Positions 37,978 to 45,914 of a DNA stretch of 46,196 bases are shown piece by piece; position 1 is the stretch's first letter; every line of letters starts with the position of its first letter. Made by a program: the position numbers and the translations under genes. The DNA is from an uncultured Clostridia bacterium (lineage in GTDB: Bacteria; Bacillota; Clostridia; Oscillospirales; CAG-272): positions 1 to 46,196 of the forward strand of contig CAJGCD010000002.1 of NCBI GenBank assembly GCA_904501715.1, written 5' to 3'. The notes under the pieces were generated by a model. That model worked only from the letters and a program-made list of their open reading frames with translations. It did not search any database and had not been told where the DNA came from.

Positions 37978-40137
37978 ATGTTGGAAATAGCAAAATATAT
38001 ATACAACGAGGGCGGAAAGCACGACCCTGTATTCAGACGCAGATTTGAAGCAAAAAGCGGCTCGTCAGCAACGCTTACCGTGTCGGCGCTCGGTGTATTT
38101 ACAGTATATCTTAACGGCAAAAAGCTCGGTCGTGAGCTTCTTGCTCCCGGTTGGCAAAACTACGCCGAGCGAATAGCCGCTGTTACCTATAAGATAGATA
38201 AGCTGAGAGCTAAAAACACCCTCGAGATATACGCGTCCTCGGGCTGGTATTCGGGAAGCATCTGCGTATTCTACTGGGATCCCGACAAGCTTTACCCCAA
38301 GCATCCCACCTGCGTTATTGCCCAGCTTGATTATACGGCACCCAACGGTAAAAGGGCAACTATCGTCACCGACGAGAGCTTTGAGGTCAGCGATTCCAAG
38401 GTTATACATTCGGATATATACGACGGCATAATATACGACGCCAATTTTAAAGAAAAGTGGCATCCTGCGACTCTACATGAGTACACCAAGGAAAAGCTAT
38501 ATCCCTTTGACGGAGCTCCAGTCACCGAGCACGAAACCGTATTCCCCTCAAAGCTGATAATCACACCCCAGGGTGAACGCGTCCTTGACTTTGGCATCAA
38601 TATGGTTGGATACCCCGTCATAAAACTCAATGGAAAAAAGGGGCAGAAGGTCAGCTTCTCATTTGGCGAGATACTGGACAAGGACGGGAATTTCTATAAC
38701 GATAATTACCGCAACGCCAAGTGCAGATACGACTATACCTGCAAGGACGGCGAGCAGAGCTTTAAGCCCATAGGTACGTTCTACGGCTGGAGATATCTGC
38801 GCATAGATGAATTTCCTCACGAGTATAAAGAGCTTACAGATGAAATAACGGCTGTGTGGATACACTCCGATATGAAGCGCACGGGATATATAAATACTTC
38901 AAATCCCCTGCTTAACCGCCTTTTCGAGAATATAATCCGCGGACAGCGCGGAAATCACGTGGATATCCCCACCGACTGCCCTCAAAGAGATGAGCGCCTT
39001 GGATGGACGGGTGATGCGCAGGTATTCGTAAAGACTGCGGCATACAATTTCAACATCCTCGAATTCTTCCGTAAGTGGCTTACGGATATGGTGATCTCTC
39101 AATCTCCCAGCGGCATGATCCCCCGAGTTATTCCCGTCCCTAACTACGTCGGTTCATGGAGAGAACAAAGCGCTCCCTGCTCTGCTTGGTCGGACGCCGT
39201 AACCATCTGTCCTATGGAGCTGTATATGGCATACGGCGACCGCTCTATCCTTACACTAACCTTTGAGGCTATGAAAAAGCACGTCGACTGCATAACTCAA
39301 AGAACTACCACGAAATATCTGTGGACGGGTGACGAGCAGCACGGCGACTGGCTGGGTCTTGACGCTCCCTTCGGCTCGTATAAGGGAAGCTCCTCCGAGG
39401 ATATCATTTCCTCGGCGTACTACGCAAGATCCACCGAGATAGTCTGCAAAGTGGGACACATTCTCGGCGAGGACGTAGGTGAGTACGAAAAGCTCCTTGA
39501 AAACATCAAAAAAACGTATACAGATACCTACGAGGACGCTCTGAAAACTCAAACAGAGTGCGCACTATCGCTCCACTTCGGACTCGTAAGAGATAAAGAA
39601 AAGATAACGGCACGCCTTGTGGATAAAATACACGCCGCGGGAGATAAGCTCGAAACAGGATTTATAGGAACTCCCTATATCCTCCACGCGCTGTCAAGCA
39701 ACGGCGAGAGCGAACTTGCGTATAAGCTCCTGCTCAATAAGGAGTATCCCTCCTGGCTCTACCCCGTTACTATGGGAGCGACTACCGTCTGGGAGCATTG
39801 GGACGGACTTCGCCCCGACGGGGTGCTCTGGAGCACAGATATGAATTCCTATAACCACTACGCATACGGAGCCTGTGCCGATTGGATGTATTCGGTAGCG
39901 GGAGGAATAAACACCGACCCCGAATATCCGGGATATGAGAGAGCCATCATAGCTCCCGTTCCCTCCAAACAGCTCGGCACATTCAGCGCCAGATACGAAA
40001 CGGCGTACGGCGAGATAGCCTCCTCCTGGTACTACGAGGGCGATACGGCACATTATACAGTAACTACTCCCGTTCCCTCCAAAATAATAATAGAGGGAAA
40101 AACCTACGAGGTAGAGGCAGGAACCTATACGTTCTAA
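37978..40137 (+). CDS. Alpha-L-rhamnosidase (GH78)
   Basis: A 719-residue GH78 enzyme that releases terminal alpha-L-rhamnose. An N-terminal beta-sandwich carries 'FTVYLNGKKLGRELLAPGWQNY' and 'LEIYASSGWYSG'; a second begins near 'ERVLDFGINMVGY'. The (alpha/alpha)6 barrel contains the diagnostic 'DCPQRDERLGWTGDAQVF' with the acidic catalytic residues, and later 'TTVWEHWDG' with the probable base. The ATG at 37978 has AAGGAGG upstream; the earlier in-frame start lies inside the promoter. There is no signal peptide, so it acts on imported rhamnosides. A terminator follows. Confidence 0.92.
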   Translation: MLEIAKYIYNEGGKHDPVFRRRFEAKSGSSATLTVSALGVFTVYLNGKKLGRELLAPGWQNYAERIAAVTYKIDKLRAKNTLEIYASSGWYSGSICVFYWDPDKLYPKHPTCVIAQLDYTAPNGKRATIVTDESFEVSDSKVIHSDIYDGIIYDANFKEKWHPATLHEYTKEKLYPFDGAPVTEHETVFPSKLIITPQGERVLDFGINMVGYPVIKLNGKKGQKVSFSFGEILDKDGNFYNDNYRNAKCRYDYTCKDGEQSFKPIGTFYGWRYLRIDEFPHEYKELTDEITAVWIHSDMKRTGYINTSNPLLNRLFENIIRGQRGNHVDIPTDCPQRDERLGWTGDAQVFVKTAAYNFNILEFFRKWLTDMVISQSPSGMIPRVIPVPNYVGSWREQSAPCSAWSDAVTICPMELYMAYGDRSILTLTFEAMKKHVDCITQRTTTKYLWTGDEQHGDWLGLDAPFGSYKGSSSEDIISSAYYARSTEIVCKVGHILGEDVGEYEKLLENIKKTYTDTYEDALKTQTECALSLHFGLVRDKEKITARLVDKIHAAGDKLETGFIGTPYILHALSSNGESELAYKLLLNKEYPSWLYPVTMGATTVWEHWDGLRPDGVLWSTDMNSYNHYAYGACADWMYSVAGGINTDPEYPGYERAIIAPVPSKQLGTFSARYETAYGEIASSWYYEGDTAHYTVTTPVPSKIIIEGKTYEVEAGTYTF

Positions 40138-40141
40138 AAAG

Positions 40142-40177
40142 CAAAAGGCATATTTCAAAAGAAATATGCCTTTTTTG
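40142..40177 (+). terminator. Intrinsic terminator of the GH78 gene
   Basis: AAAAGGCATATTTC pairs with GAAATATGCCTTTT across AAAA, followed by a T-run. Confidence 0.9.
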
Positions 40178-40188
40178 ATTTAAAGTCC

Positions 40189-40217
40189 TTGACAAAGGAA
40201 GCTTTGTGTGATAAAAT
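40189..40217 (+). promoter_or_regulatory. Promoter of tRNA-Ser
   Basis: TTGACA (40189-40194) and TAAAAT (40212-40217) are spaced by 17 bases. The spacer palindrome ACAAAGGAAGCTTTGT resembles that of the tRNA-Gln promoter. Confidence 0.75.
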
Positions 40218-40242
40218 ATAGACCGTGCCGATATTTTGGCTA

Positions 40243-40350
40243 CATACGGAGGGATATTTCGCCTGCGGCGAATGTTGCGAAGTGGATTCGCTTGCCTTAC
40301 GGCAACCGAGCCACATCTCAATCCTCTCCTCATTTCATTCGGAGGGATAT
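40243..40350 (+). repeat. Duplicated 5' end of tRNA-Ser flanking a 78-bp palindromic insert
   Basis: CATACGGAGGGATAT (40243-40257) and CATTCGGAGGGATAT (40336-40350) match at 14 of 15 positions. The second copy is the tRNA start; the first is followed by TTCGCCTGCGGCGAA and other palindromes. The sequence recalls a target-site duplication around a small insertion between promoter and tRNA. Confidence 0.65.
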
Positions 40351-40429
40351 CGAAGCGGTCATAACGAGGCGGTCTTGAAAACCGTTTGGGTTCACGCCCA
40401 CGTGGGTTCGAATCCCACTCCCTCCGCCA
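40341..40429 (+). tRNA. tRNA-Ser (TGA)
   Basis: A complete 89-base class II tRNA with long variable arm. Acceptor stem GGAGGGA/TCCCTCC, discriminator G, encoded CCA. The anticodon stem GCGGT/ACCGT encloses CTTGAAA, giving anticodon UGA (reads UCA). The T-arm is GTGGGTTCGAATCCCAC. Confidence 0.95.
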
Positions 40430-40431
40430 CA

Positions 40432-40469
40432 AAAACACCCCTTGGGCAAGTGCCCGAGGGGTGTTTTGT
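40432..40469 (+). terminator. Terminator of tRNA-Ser
   Basis: AAAACACCCCTTGGGC pairs with GCCCGAGGGGTGTTTT across AAGT. It also lies at the convergent end of the feo operon. Confidence 0.85.
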
Positions 40470-40669
40470 TATTTATCCTCTATATGACAGCCGCAACAAG
40501 AGCTGCAACCGCCCTGTTTATTTTCCTTTTTGTCCTTTGCCGCGCAAGAGCAGCTATCGGGACATCCTATACATTTTTTACCGCTCTTCTTTGCCTTGAT
40601 TATGTAAGCTAACGCTGCGCCCACTATCAGAACGATAGCGGCAATTACGATTATATCTACAAGCTCCAT
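40469..40669 (-). CDS. FeoB-associated Cys-rich membrane protein
   Basis: A 66-residue single-pass membrane protein found next to feoB in many Firmicutes. It begins 'MELVDIIVIAAIVLIVGAALAYII' (transmembrane) and continues with 'KKCIGCPDSCSC' and a further Cys cluster, 'GGCSSCCGCH'. It is thought to assist Fe2+ uptake, perhaps by binding iron or metal at the inner face; this role is not established. The ATG at 40669 gives the usual family N-terminus with AGGTGA just upstream. An alternative ATG at 40684 overlaps the feoB stop codon (ATGA) and would add five residues; translational coupling is likely in either case. Confidence 0.88.
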   Translation of the reverse strand: MELVDIIVIAAIVLIVGAALAYIIKAKKSGKKCIGCPDSCSCAAKDKKENKQGGCSSCCGCHIEDK

Positions 40670-40680
40670 TTCCTCACCTA

Positions 40681-42744
40681 TCATACATTAACGGTCTCTT
40701 TATGAGCGGCCTTTCCCGCGAGAGCGTATTCAGCCTTGAGCTGCTTATTCTTTCTTATGATAAGAACGGTTATAACTGCCGCAAAGAGTGCTACTATAGC
40801 CCAACCAAGGATAGGCATCCAGAGAGGACCGAAGCTGCGAGTGGTAAAGAGGGTTCCAAAGAAGAAGGTAAGGAAGCCTACGCTGTATCCTACTCCGAAC
40901 TGAAGTCCGATACCTGCCCAGAGCCATTTTCTGCTCTTGATCTCGGAGTTCATAGCACCTATTGCCGCGAAGCAAGGAGGTGTAAAGAGGTTAAACATAA
41001 GGTATGCAAGAGCCGCCGCTCTGGATATAGCAAACACAGCCGCAACCGCTCCTCCTGCTCCCTCCATAAGGGCAAGCTCCTCGGTATCAATAAGATTTTC
41101 AAGTCCAACGAAGCACACCGCAAGAGTTCCAACTACGTTCTCCTTTGCGATAAATCCTGTTATCGCCGCAGCGGCAAGCTGCCAAGCAAGAACGCCTACG
41201 ATTGGTGCCACAATATACGCAAAGGGCGCGGCAACCGTTGCAAGAATAGACTCTCCCGCATTATCAACAGGCTTGAAATCCCAGCCAAAGGTCTGCATGA
41301 GCTGTACAGCAAAGTTACAAACGAGAATGATAGTACCCGCCTTAACTACGTATGACCATCCTCGCTGGCACATAGAAAGAAATGCCTTCCATACGCTGGG
41401 AGCTTTATATTCGGGAAGCTCGATAATAAAGAACGACTTTTTCTTCTTACTTCCCGTAAGCTTGTTGACCAGCAACGCGCAAAGGAATATAATTATGATA
41501 CCTACGAAGTACATCAGTGTACCTACCCAAGCGGCATCCTCGAAGAACGCGCCCGCAAAGAGTGCGATAACGGGAAGCTTTGCTCCGCAGGGCATAAAGG
41601 GTGCCAGCATAGCGGTAGCTCTGCGCTCACGCTCATTACGGATGGTACGGCAAGCCATAACTCCGGGGATTGCGCATCCTGTTCCCATAACAAAGGGTAT
41701 CACCGATTTTCCCGACAGCCCCACCTTTTTAAAGATAGGGTCAAGCACCACGGTAGCGCGCGCCATATATCCGCAATCCTCAAGAAGGGCTATCATAAAA
41801 TACATCACCATAACCAGCGGCAAGAAGCCTACCACAGCTCCCACACCGCCGATGATACCGTCGATCACGATAGAGGTCAGAAGAGGATTCGCCCCCTCCA
41901 TAAGACCGCCGACCCATTCTCCAAACATCTCTATAAAGGTAACAAGCCCGGGGAGAGTATATCCGTTTGAAAACTCATAACCCTCTGCGATCCAAGGACC
42001 TAACCACGCCTGAGATATCTGAAAGACAAGGAACATTACCACCGCGAATATTGGTATTCCCGCCCACTTGTTGGTAAGCACCGCGTCTATCTTATCTTGA
42101 AAATTCTTATTTTTTGTAAGTGTTTTTCTGGTTTCGACCTCTTTAACTATGCCGTTCACAAAGGCAAAACGCTTTCTGTCCGCCTCTACTACGGCTTTTT
42201 TATCAGATAAATCTATCTTTTCTTGAACGTAAGGCGCGGTCTGCTCTCTGCCTATAACCGACATCACCTCCGACACCACGTTCTCTATTCCCTCGCCCGA
42301 TATAGAAGCCGTTTCCACTACGGGACATCCAAGCATCCCCGAGAGTGCCTTCACGTCTATCCTATTATGCTTTTTCTTGTTTGCGTCAGTCTTGTTGAGC
42401 GCTACCACCATAGGTATTCCCAGCTCAAGAAGCTGTGTGGTAAAGAAAAGACTTCTGCTGAGATTGGTGGCGTCAACTATGTTGATTATTGCGTCGGGAT
42501 TCTCGTGCTTTACGTAGGAGCTGGTTATGCTCTCCTCCGAGGTAAATGGCGACATAGAGTACGCGCCGGGGAGATCCACCGCAACAAGCTCCTCGCCGCT
42601 CTTATGAAGACTCCTTTTTATAGGATGCTCTTTTTTATCAACGGTAACACCCGCCCAGTTTCCGACCTTTTCATTTTTACCCGTCAGGGCATTGAACATC
42701 GTCGTCTTTCCGCTGTTGGGGTTACCCGCCAATGCAATTCTCAT
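40681..42744 (-). CDS. feoB: Ferrous iron transport protein B
   Basis: A 687-residue FeoB, the GTPase-linked Fe2+ permease of the cytoplasmic membrane. The N-terminal G domain has G1 'GNPNSGKT' (7-14), G3 'DLPG' (57-60) and G4 'NKTD' (117-120), followed by a helical GDI region. The membrane part contains the two Gate motifs ('MGTGCAIPGVMACRTI' and 'AFLSMCQRGWSYVVKAG') and 'VGTLAVCFVGLE'. Length is normal for the family. AGGAGG precedes the ATG. It lies downstream of feoA, from which it is separated by a terminator-like hairpin and an operator-like palindrome. Confidence 0.95.
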   Translation of the reverse strand: MRIALAGNPNSGKTTMFNALTGKNEKVGNWAGVTVDKKEHPIKRSLHKSGEELVAVDLPGAYSMSPFTSEESITSSYVKHENPDAIINIVDATNLSRSLFFTTQLLELGIPMVVALNKTDANKKKHNRIDVKALSGMLGCPVVETASISGEGIENVVSEVMSVIGREQTAPYVQEKIDLSDKKAVVEADRKRFAFVNGIVKEVETRKTLTKNKNFQDKIDAVLTNKWAGIPIFAVVMFLVFQISQAWLGPWIAEGYEFSNGYTLPGLVTFIEMFGEWVGGLMEGANPLLTSIVIDGIIGGVGAVVGFLPLVMVMYFMIALLEDCGYMARATVVLDPIFKKVGLSGKSVIPFVMGTGCAIPGVMACRTIRNERERRATAMLAPFMPCGAKLPVIALFAGAFFEDAAWVGTLMYFVGIIIIFLCALLVNKLTGSKKKKSFFIIELPEYKAPSVWKAFLSMCQRGWSYVVKAGTIILVCNFAVQLMQTFGWDFKPVDNAGESILATVAAPFAYIVAPIVGVLAWQLAAAAITGFIAKENVVGTLAVCFVGLENLIDTEELALMEGAGGAVAAVFAISRAAALAYLMFNLFTPPCFAAIGAMNSEIKSRKWLWAGIGLQFGVGYSVGFLTFFFGTLFTTRSFGPLWMPILGWAIVALFAAVITVLIIRKNKQLKAEYALAGKAAHKETVNV

Positions 42745-42788
42745 TTGTTCCTCCTGATATAAAAATTTTATTTTTATCTATCTTATTC

Positions 42789-42812
42789 GCGAGTTTGCCA
42801 CTGCTAACTCGC
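42789..42812 (-). promoter_or_regulatory. Putative metal-regulator operator upstream of feoB
   Basis: On the minus strand this reads GAGTTAGCAGTGGCAAACTC, containing GTTAGC-N4-GCAAAC. It matches the feoA site (43085-43100) with one change. The GTTAG/CTAAC half-sites resemble DtxR/IdeR-family boxes. No feoB promoter is evident beside it, so the role could be to control readthrough or an uncertain promoter. Confidence 0.45.
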
Positions 42813-42815
42813 CTC

Positions 42816-42848
42816 CAAAAAAAATAATCCGAGGATTATTTTTTTCAG
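42816..42848 (-). terminator. Terminator or attenuator between feoA and feoB
   Basis: AAATAATC-CTCG-GATTATTT in the minus orientation is followed by eight T residues. It overlaps the end of feoA and would reduce transcription into feoB. Confidence 0.6.
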
Positions 42849-43057
42849 ATAATTATTGCGTCAGCCAGCTGGTCGTCGATATTATATCTACCGTCCTTGA
42901 TAGAAACGACACATCCGCGCTTGCGATGCGAAATTACCGTAATGGGCTCTCCGCTGTAACAACCCAGCGAGAACAAGAACGCATCAAGCTCTTCGTCATC
43001 GGTCTCGATGCCCTTAATGATATATTCCTTTCCTTCTTCCGCGGAACGTAAAGTCAT
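42845..43057 (-). CDS. feoA: Ferrous iron transport protein A
   Basis: A 70-residue FeoA, an SH3-like cytoplasmic partner of FeoB. 'SLGCYSGEPITVISHRKRGCVVSIKDGRYNIDDQLADAIII' matches the FeoA core with the terminal 'R..I...LA..I' block. GGAGG lies before the ATG. It is first of the feo operon, with a strong promoter and an operator-like palindrome in front. Confidence 0.9.
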   Translation of the reverse strand: MTLRSAEEGKEYIIKGIETDDEELDAFLFSLGCYSGEPITVISHRKRGCVVSIKDGRYNIDDQLADAIII

Positions 43058-43084
43058 AACGGCCTCCGATTTTGTTTTTAATGA

Positions 43085-43100
43085 GTTAGCCTTTGCTAAC
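43085..43100 (-). promoter_or_regulatory. Putative DtxR/IdeR-type operator of the feo operon
   Basis: On the minus strand GTTAGCAAAGGCTAAC is a perfect 6+6 palindrome with a 4-base spacer. It begins 9 bases after the -10 box, at the expected transcription start. The half-sites agree with iron-dependent repressors of the DtxR family; the identity of the regulator is inferred. Confidence 0.6.
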
Positions 43101-43108
43101 CCTGATAT

Positions 43109-43137
43109 ATATTACACCTTTTTTCCTATTTTGTCAA
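43109..43137 (-). promoter_or_regulatory. Promoter of the feo operon
   Basis: On the minus strand TTGACA (43132-43137) and TAATAT (43109-43114) are spaced by 17 bases. Confidence 0.8.
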
Positions 43138-43175
43138 TAGCTTTTTAAAAAATTTTTCTATAAATTTAACCAATT

Positions 43176-43214
43176 TAAACGGCTTACCGAAAATATCCTC
43201 TCGGTAAGCCGTTT
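43176..43214 (-). terminator. Intrinsic terminator of the MBL/beta-CASP gene
   Basis: AAACGGCTTACCGA pairs perfectly with TCGGTAAGCCGTTT across a 10-base loop, immediately after the stop codon on the minus strand. Confidence 0.85.
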
Positions 43215-43215
43215 G

Positions 43216-44817
43216 TTATCTTTCCCACTTTTCCGTAAGAGCTCGTATCTGAGAGGCAAATCTCGCGTTTTCCTTGTTTGGTCTGCTCTCGCACCTCTTT
43301 GCTAACGCCAGAAGCATTTCCGCCTGAGCTACCAGCTCGGAGTGAACACTGTTGCGCCTTGCCCTTGCCTTAGCCGCATCAGCCGCCGTGGCGCGTTTGC
43401 TTTCGGTGTAGGCGGTCATTATTCCTCTGGCAAGGTCGTACTCGGTTCCGCTGAAAGGAGTTTCCGCCGCGTATCCCCTTTGATTAAGCTCATCCTTAAG
43501 CGACCGTATGGAGTCCTCAGTTCCGTGGTTGAGAAAAACTATGGTCGGCTTTTTCTCAAATCCCGAAAGCCACTTCATCAATCCGTCCTTGTCAGCGTGT
43601 CCGCTCGTACCCTTAAGAGAGCGTATCTCGGCGCGCACGGCTATCTCCTCTCCGAAGAGCTTTACAGACTCCACACCGTCAAGGAGCATTCTTCCAAGGG
43701 TCGCCTCTGCCTGATATCCTACGAAAAGGATAAGGTTTTGCGCTCTCCAGAGATTGTGCTTAAGATGGTGGCGTATTCGCCCCGCCTCGCACATTCCGCT
43801 GGCGGAAAGTATCACCTTCGGAGTATTGTCATCGTTTATGTGTTTGGAATCCTCCACCGTCACAGACAATCTAAGATCCTTAAATCTTATGGGGTCTATT
43901 CCCTCTTTGATAAGCGCGTTAGTTTCCTCATCAAAGCAGGAAGGGTCACACTTAGAGAATATTTCGGTAGCCTCCACGGCAAGCGGACTGTCAACATATA
44001 CAGGAAAATTTCCTTTTTTCACTAAGCCCCTCTGCTTTATTTCCCTAATAGCGTATAGCATCTCCTGAGTGCGCCCAACGGCAAAGGAGGGTATTATCAC
44101 GTTTCCTCCCCTTGAGAGCGCTCTGTCTATATGCTCCGCAAGAACCTCCACCGTGTCTGTATCTCTGTCGTGCTCTCTGTTGCCGTAGGTTGACTCAAGA
44201 ACCAGATAATCCGCATCTTTAACCGTCAGAGGGTCCTTTATAATAGGCTGGTCTGTATTTCCCACGTCGCCGCTGAAAACTATTTTCTTCTCGACCGCTC
44301 CCTCGCGCATCCATATTTCAATAGCCGCCGAGCCGAGAAGATGTCCTATGTCGGCAAAGCGTATATCAACTCCCGCGGCTACGGTAATTCTCTGGTCATA
44401 GGGTATTCCCTTAAAGAGAGAGATAGCACCCTCCGCGTCCTCCATATCGTATATGGGAGAATATGCCTCCTCACCCGCGCGCTCAGCCCGTCTGTTTTTC
44501 CACTCCATCTCGGACATCTGTATATGAGCGCTGTCACGCAGCATGATGTCACAGAGCTTTGCGGTCATCTCAGTGGAATAGATAGTGCCTCTGAAGCCGT
44601 CCTTGTAAAGTCTGGGTAACATTCCCGAATGGTCGATATGAGCGTGGGTGAGAAATACCGCGTCTATCTGACTTGCGGGTACGGGTATAGGCACGTTCTG
44701 AAAAACGTCTATCCCCTGCTCCATACCGCAGTCAACAAGATAGTACCGACCGCTTATCTCAAGCAACGTGCAACTGCCCGTAACCTCGTTAGCCGCGCCT
44801 ATGAACTGTATCTTCAT
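43216..44817 (-). CDS. MBL-fold/beta-CASP RNA-metabolising hydrolase
   Basis: A 533-residue protein of the CPSF/beta-CASP metallo-beta-lactamase group, likely an RNase. The metal motif HxHxDH is H58, H60, D62, H63 in 'LTHAHIDHSG', followed by 'FSGDVGNTDQPI' (D) and 'LESTYGNREH'. The beta-CASP insert runs to about residue 400 ('GRTQEMLYAI', 'ILSASGMCEAGRIRHHL'), and the RMMBL-type end has 'GTSGHADKDGLMKWL' and 'FLNHGTEDS'. About 70 further basic residues form a C-terminal extension. The ATG at 44817 has AAGGAGG 8 bases upstream. It stands alone on the minus strand. Substrate RNA is unknown. Confidence 0.9.
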   Translation of the reverse strand: MKIQFIGAANEVTGSCTLLEISGRYYLVDCGMEQGIDVFQNVPIPVPASQIDAVFLTHAHIDHSGMLPRLYKDGFRGTIYSTEMTAKLCDIMLRDSAHIQMSEMEWKNRRAERAGEEAYSPIYDMEDAEGAISLFKGIPYDQRITVAAGVDIRFADIGHLLGSAAIEIWMREGAVEKKIVFSGDVGNTDQPIIKDPLTVKDADYLVLESTYGNREHDRDTDTVEVLAEHIDRALSRGGNVIIPSFAVGRTQEMLYAIREIKQRGLVKKGNFPVYVDSPLAVEATEIFSKCDPSCFDEETNALIKEGIDPIRFKDLRLSVTVEDSKHINDDNTPKVILSASGMCEAGRIRHHLKHNLWRAQNLILFVGYQAEATLGRMLLDGVESVKLFGEEIAVRAEIRSLKGTSGHADKDGLMKWLSGFEKKPTIVFLNHGTEDSIRSLKDELNQRGYAAETPFSGTEYDLARGIMTAYTESKRATAADAAKARARRNSVHSELVAQAEMLLALAKRCESRPNKENARFASQIRALTEKWER

Positions 44818-44948
44818 AGTATCTTCCTCCTTATTAGATTTTGACAAGCTTTCCCCTTTCAATTATATTATACCACAAAAGCGTCTATATTTCAACTCAT
44901 AAAAAAATTAAGCCTGAGCATCCTAAAAATATGAAAAGAGGATAATTT

Positions 44949-45167
44949 ATGCCGTATTTTAGTTATCACGCCACAGCAAAAAAGCTTATCCGCGAGGGTA
45001 AGCTCAGGAGCTATTTTTTCACCGAAAGATACCGCTCCGTATCCCCCGCTCTTGTTTTGCTCTTTGACGACTTAAAGCACCCCGTTATGCCAATACGTGA
45101 GCATCATTGGGAGGAATATATGAGAATTATATCGGAGCTATCGTCAAGGAAAAGACCTTTAATTTAG
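44949..45167 (+). CDS. Small protein of unknown function
   Basis: A 72-residue soluble protein: 'FSYHATAKKLIREGKLRSYFFTERYRSVSPALVLLFD' then 'MPIREHHWEEYMRIISEL'. AGAGGA lies 7 bases before the ATG. The pattern (a basic amphipathic helix, a hydrophobic strand, 'PIREH.W.EY' and a final helix) looks like a real compact fold, and I believe similar small proteins are common in Clostridia, but no function or family name can be given. It sits alone between two minus-strand genes, divergent from the MBL gene. Confidence 0.7.
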   Translation: MPYFSYHATAKKLIREGKLRSYFFTERYRSVSPALVLLFDDLKHPVMPIREHHWEEYMRIISELSSRKRPLI

Positions 45168-45189
45168 TACAGCTAAATCGCTCAAATTC

Positions 45190-45222
45190 AAACACCTCCC
45201 TGATTACCCAAGGAGGTGTTTG
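45190..45222. terminator. Hairpin between convergent genes
   Basis: AAACACCTCC pairs with GGAGGTGTTT around a 13-base loop. It lies between the ends of the small plus-strand gene and the OB-fold protein gene. T-runs are weak on both sides. Confidence 0.55.
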
Positions 45223-45228
45223 ACAAAT

Positions 45229-45789
45229 TTATTTTACTTCTTCCATACGAAGCGAATATCCAAGCAGCTCGCCGATACTTGTAATCTTTCCCCTAACCGT
45301 AACCGTGTCGCCCTTTGATTTGTTCATTAGATATTCTCTTTGCCCATCATCCTTTATATAACACATTACGGTATCAAAATTCCACTCCGAGGCGGTAACC
45401 GATTCTATGGTAATATATTTTCCGTCACTGTCAAAACTTGATATTTTTCCCGTTAGCTCTACGTATTTATTTTGATAATCCTTTTCAGCCTTCAAAGCGT
45501 TCTGCTTCAGATCCTCCAGCATTTTGTCAATATCCACTTTTTCATACTTATTCTCTTGCGATTCTGCCGTTCCGGCTCCACTGTCTGTGCCTCCGTTTTC
45601 TAAAGTTGCATCTTCACCACCGCTACCTATCGCCGCTATAATAAGTACTCCCAAAACAATTATTGTCCAAAACCACCATTTAGTATATATGGGCTTAGGT
45701 AATTTAACATTGCACACGGGACATTTCTTCATTTTTAGGGTTACATCAGTGTTGCCACAAGTAGGGCATTTGATCTGTTTGTTTTTCAT
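45229..45789 (-). CDS. Zinc-ribbon, membrane-anchored OB-fold-like protein
   Basis: A 186-residue protein. C8/C11 and C23/C26 (CPTC, CPVC) form an N-terminal zinc ribbon, residues ~37-56 a single transmembrane helix ('WWFWTIIVLGVLIIAAIG'), then a Gly/Glu-rich linker. Residues ~88-186 ('YVELTGKISSFDSDGKYITIES', 'GDTVTVRGKITSIGE') resemble the tRNA_anti-like OB fold seen in many membrane proteins. Nucleic-acid binding is not implied. AAAGGAGAG precedes the ATG. It is divergent from the XRE regulator at 45915 and its promoter is overlapped by two palindromes. Confidence 0.82.
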   Translation of the reverse strand: MKNKQIKCPTCGNTDVTLKMKKCPVCNVKLPKPIYTKWWFWTIIVLGVLIIAAIGSGGEDATLENGGTDSGAGTAESQENKYEKVDIDKMLEDLKQNALKAEKDYQNKYVELTGKISSFDSDGKYITIESVTASEWNFDTVMCYIKDDGQREYLMNKSKGDTVTVRGKITSIGELLGYSLRMEEVK

Positions 45790-45829
45790 TTTGCTCTCCT
45801 TTTATGCGATTCAGTTTGATTGTGTATAT

Positions 45830-45858
45830 ATTATACTCAATTTTTGAGTAATTGTCAA
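45830..45858 (-). promoter_or_regulatory. Promoter of the OB-fold-like protein gene
   Basis: On the minus strand TTGACA (45853-45858) and TATAAT (45830-45835) are separated by 17 bases, a full consensus. The spacer contains the first TACTCAA palindrome. Confidence 0.85.
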
Positions 45859-45875
45859 TACTCAAATTATGAGTA
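45834..45875. promoter_or_regulatory. Paired XRE operators, TACTCA-N5-TGAGTA
   Basis: TACTCAATTTTTGAGTA (45834-45850) and TACTCAAATTATGAGTA (45859-45875) are 17-bp palindromes whose centres are 25 bp apart. One covers the promoter spacer of the minus-strand gene and the other lies just beyond its -35 and ahead of the XRE gene. Two phased sites suggest cooperative binding by the adjacent XRE repressor. Confidence 0.7.
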
Positions 45876-45914
45876 TGGTACACTTTTTACACAATTATAT
45901 TTTAAGGAGATTTT

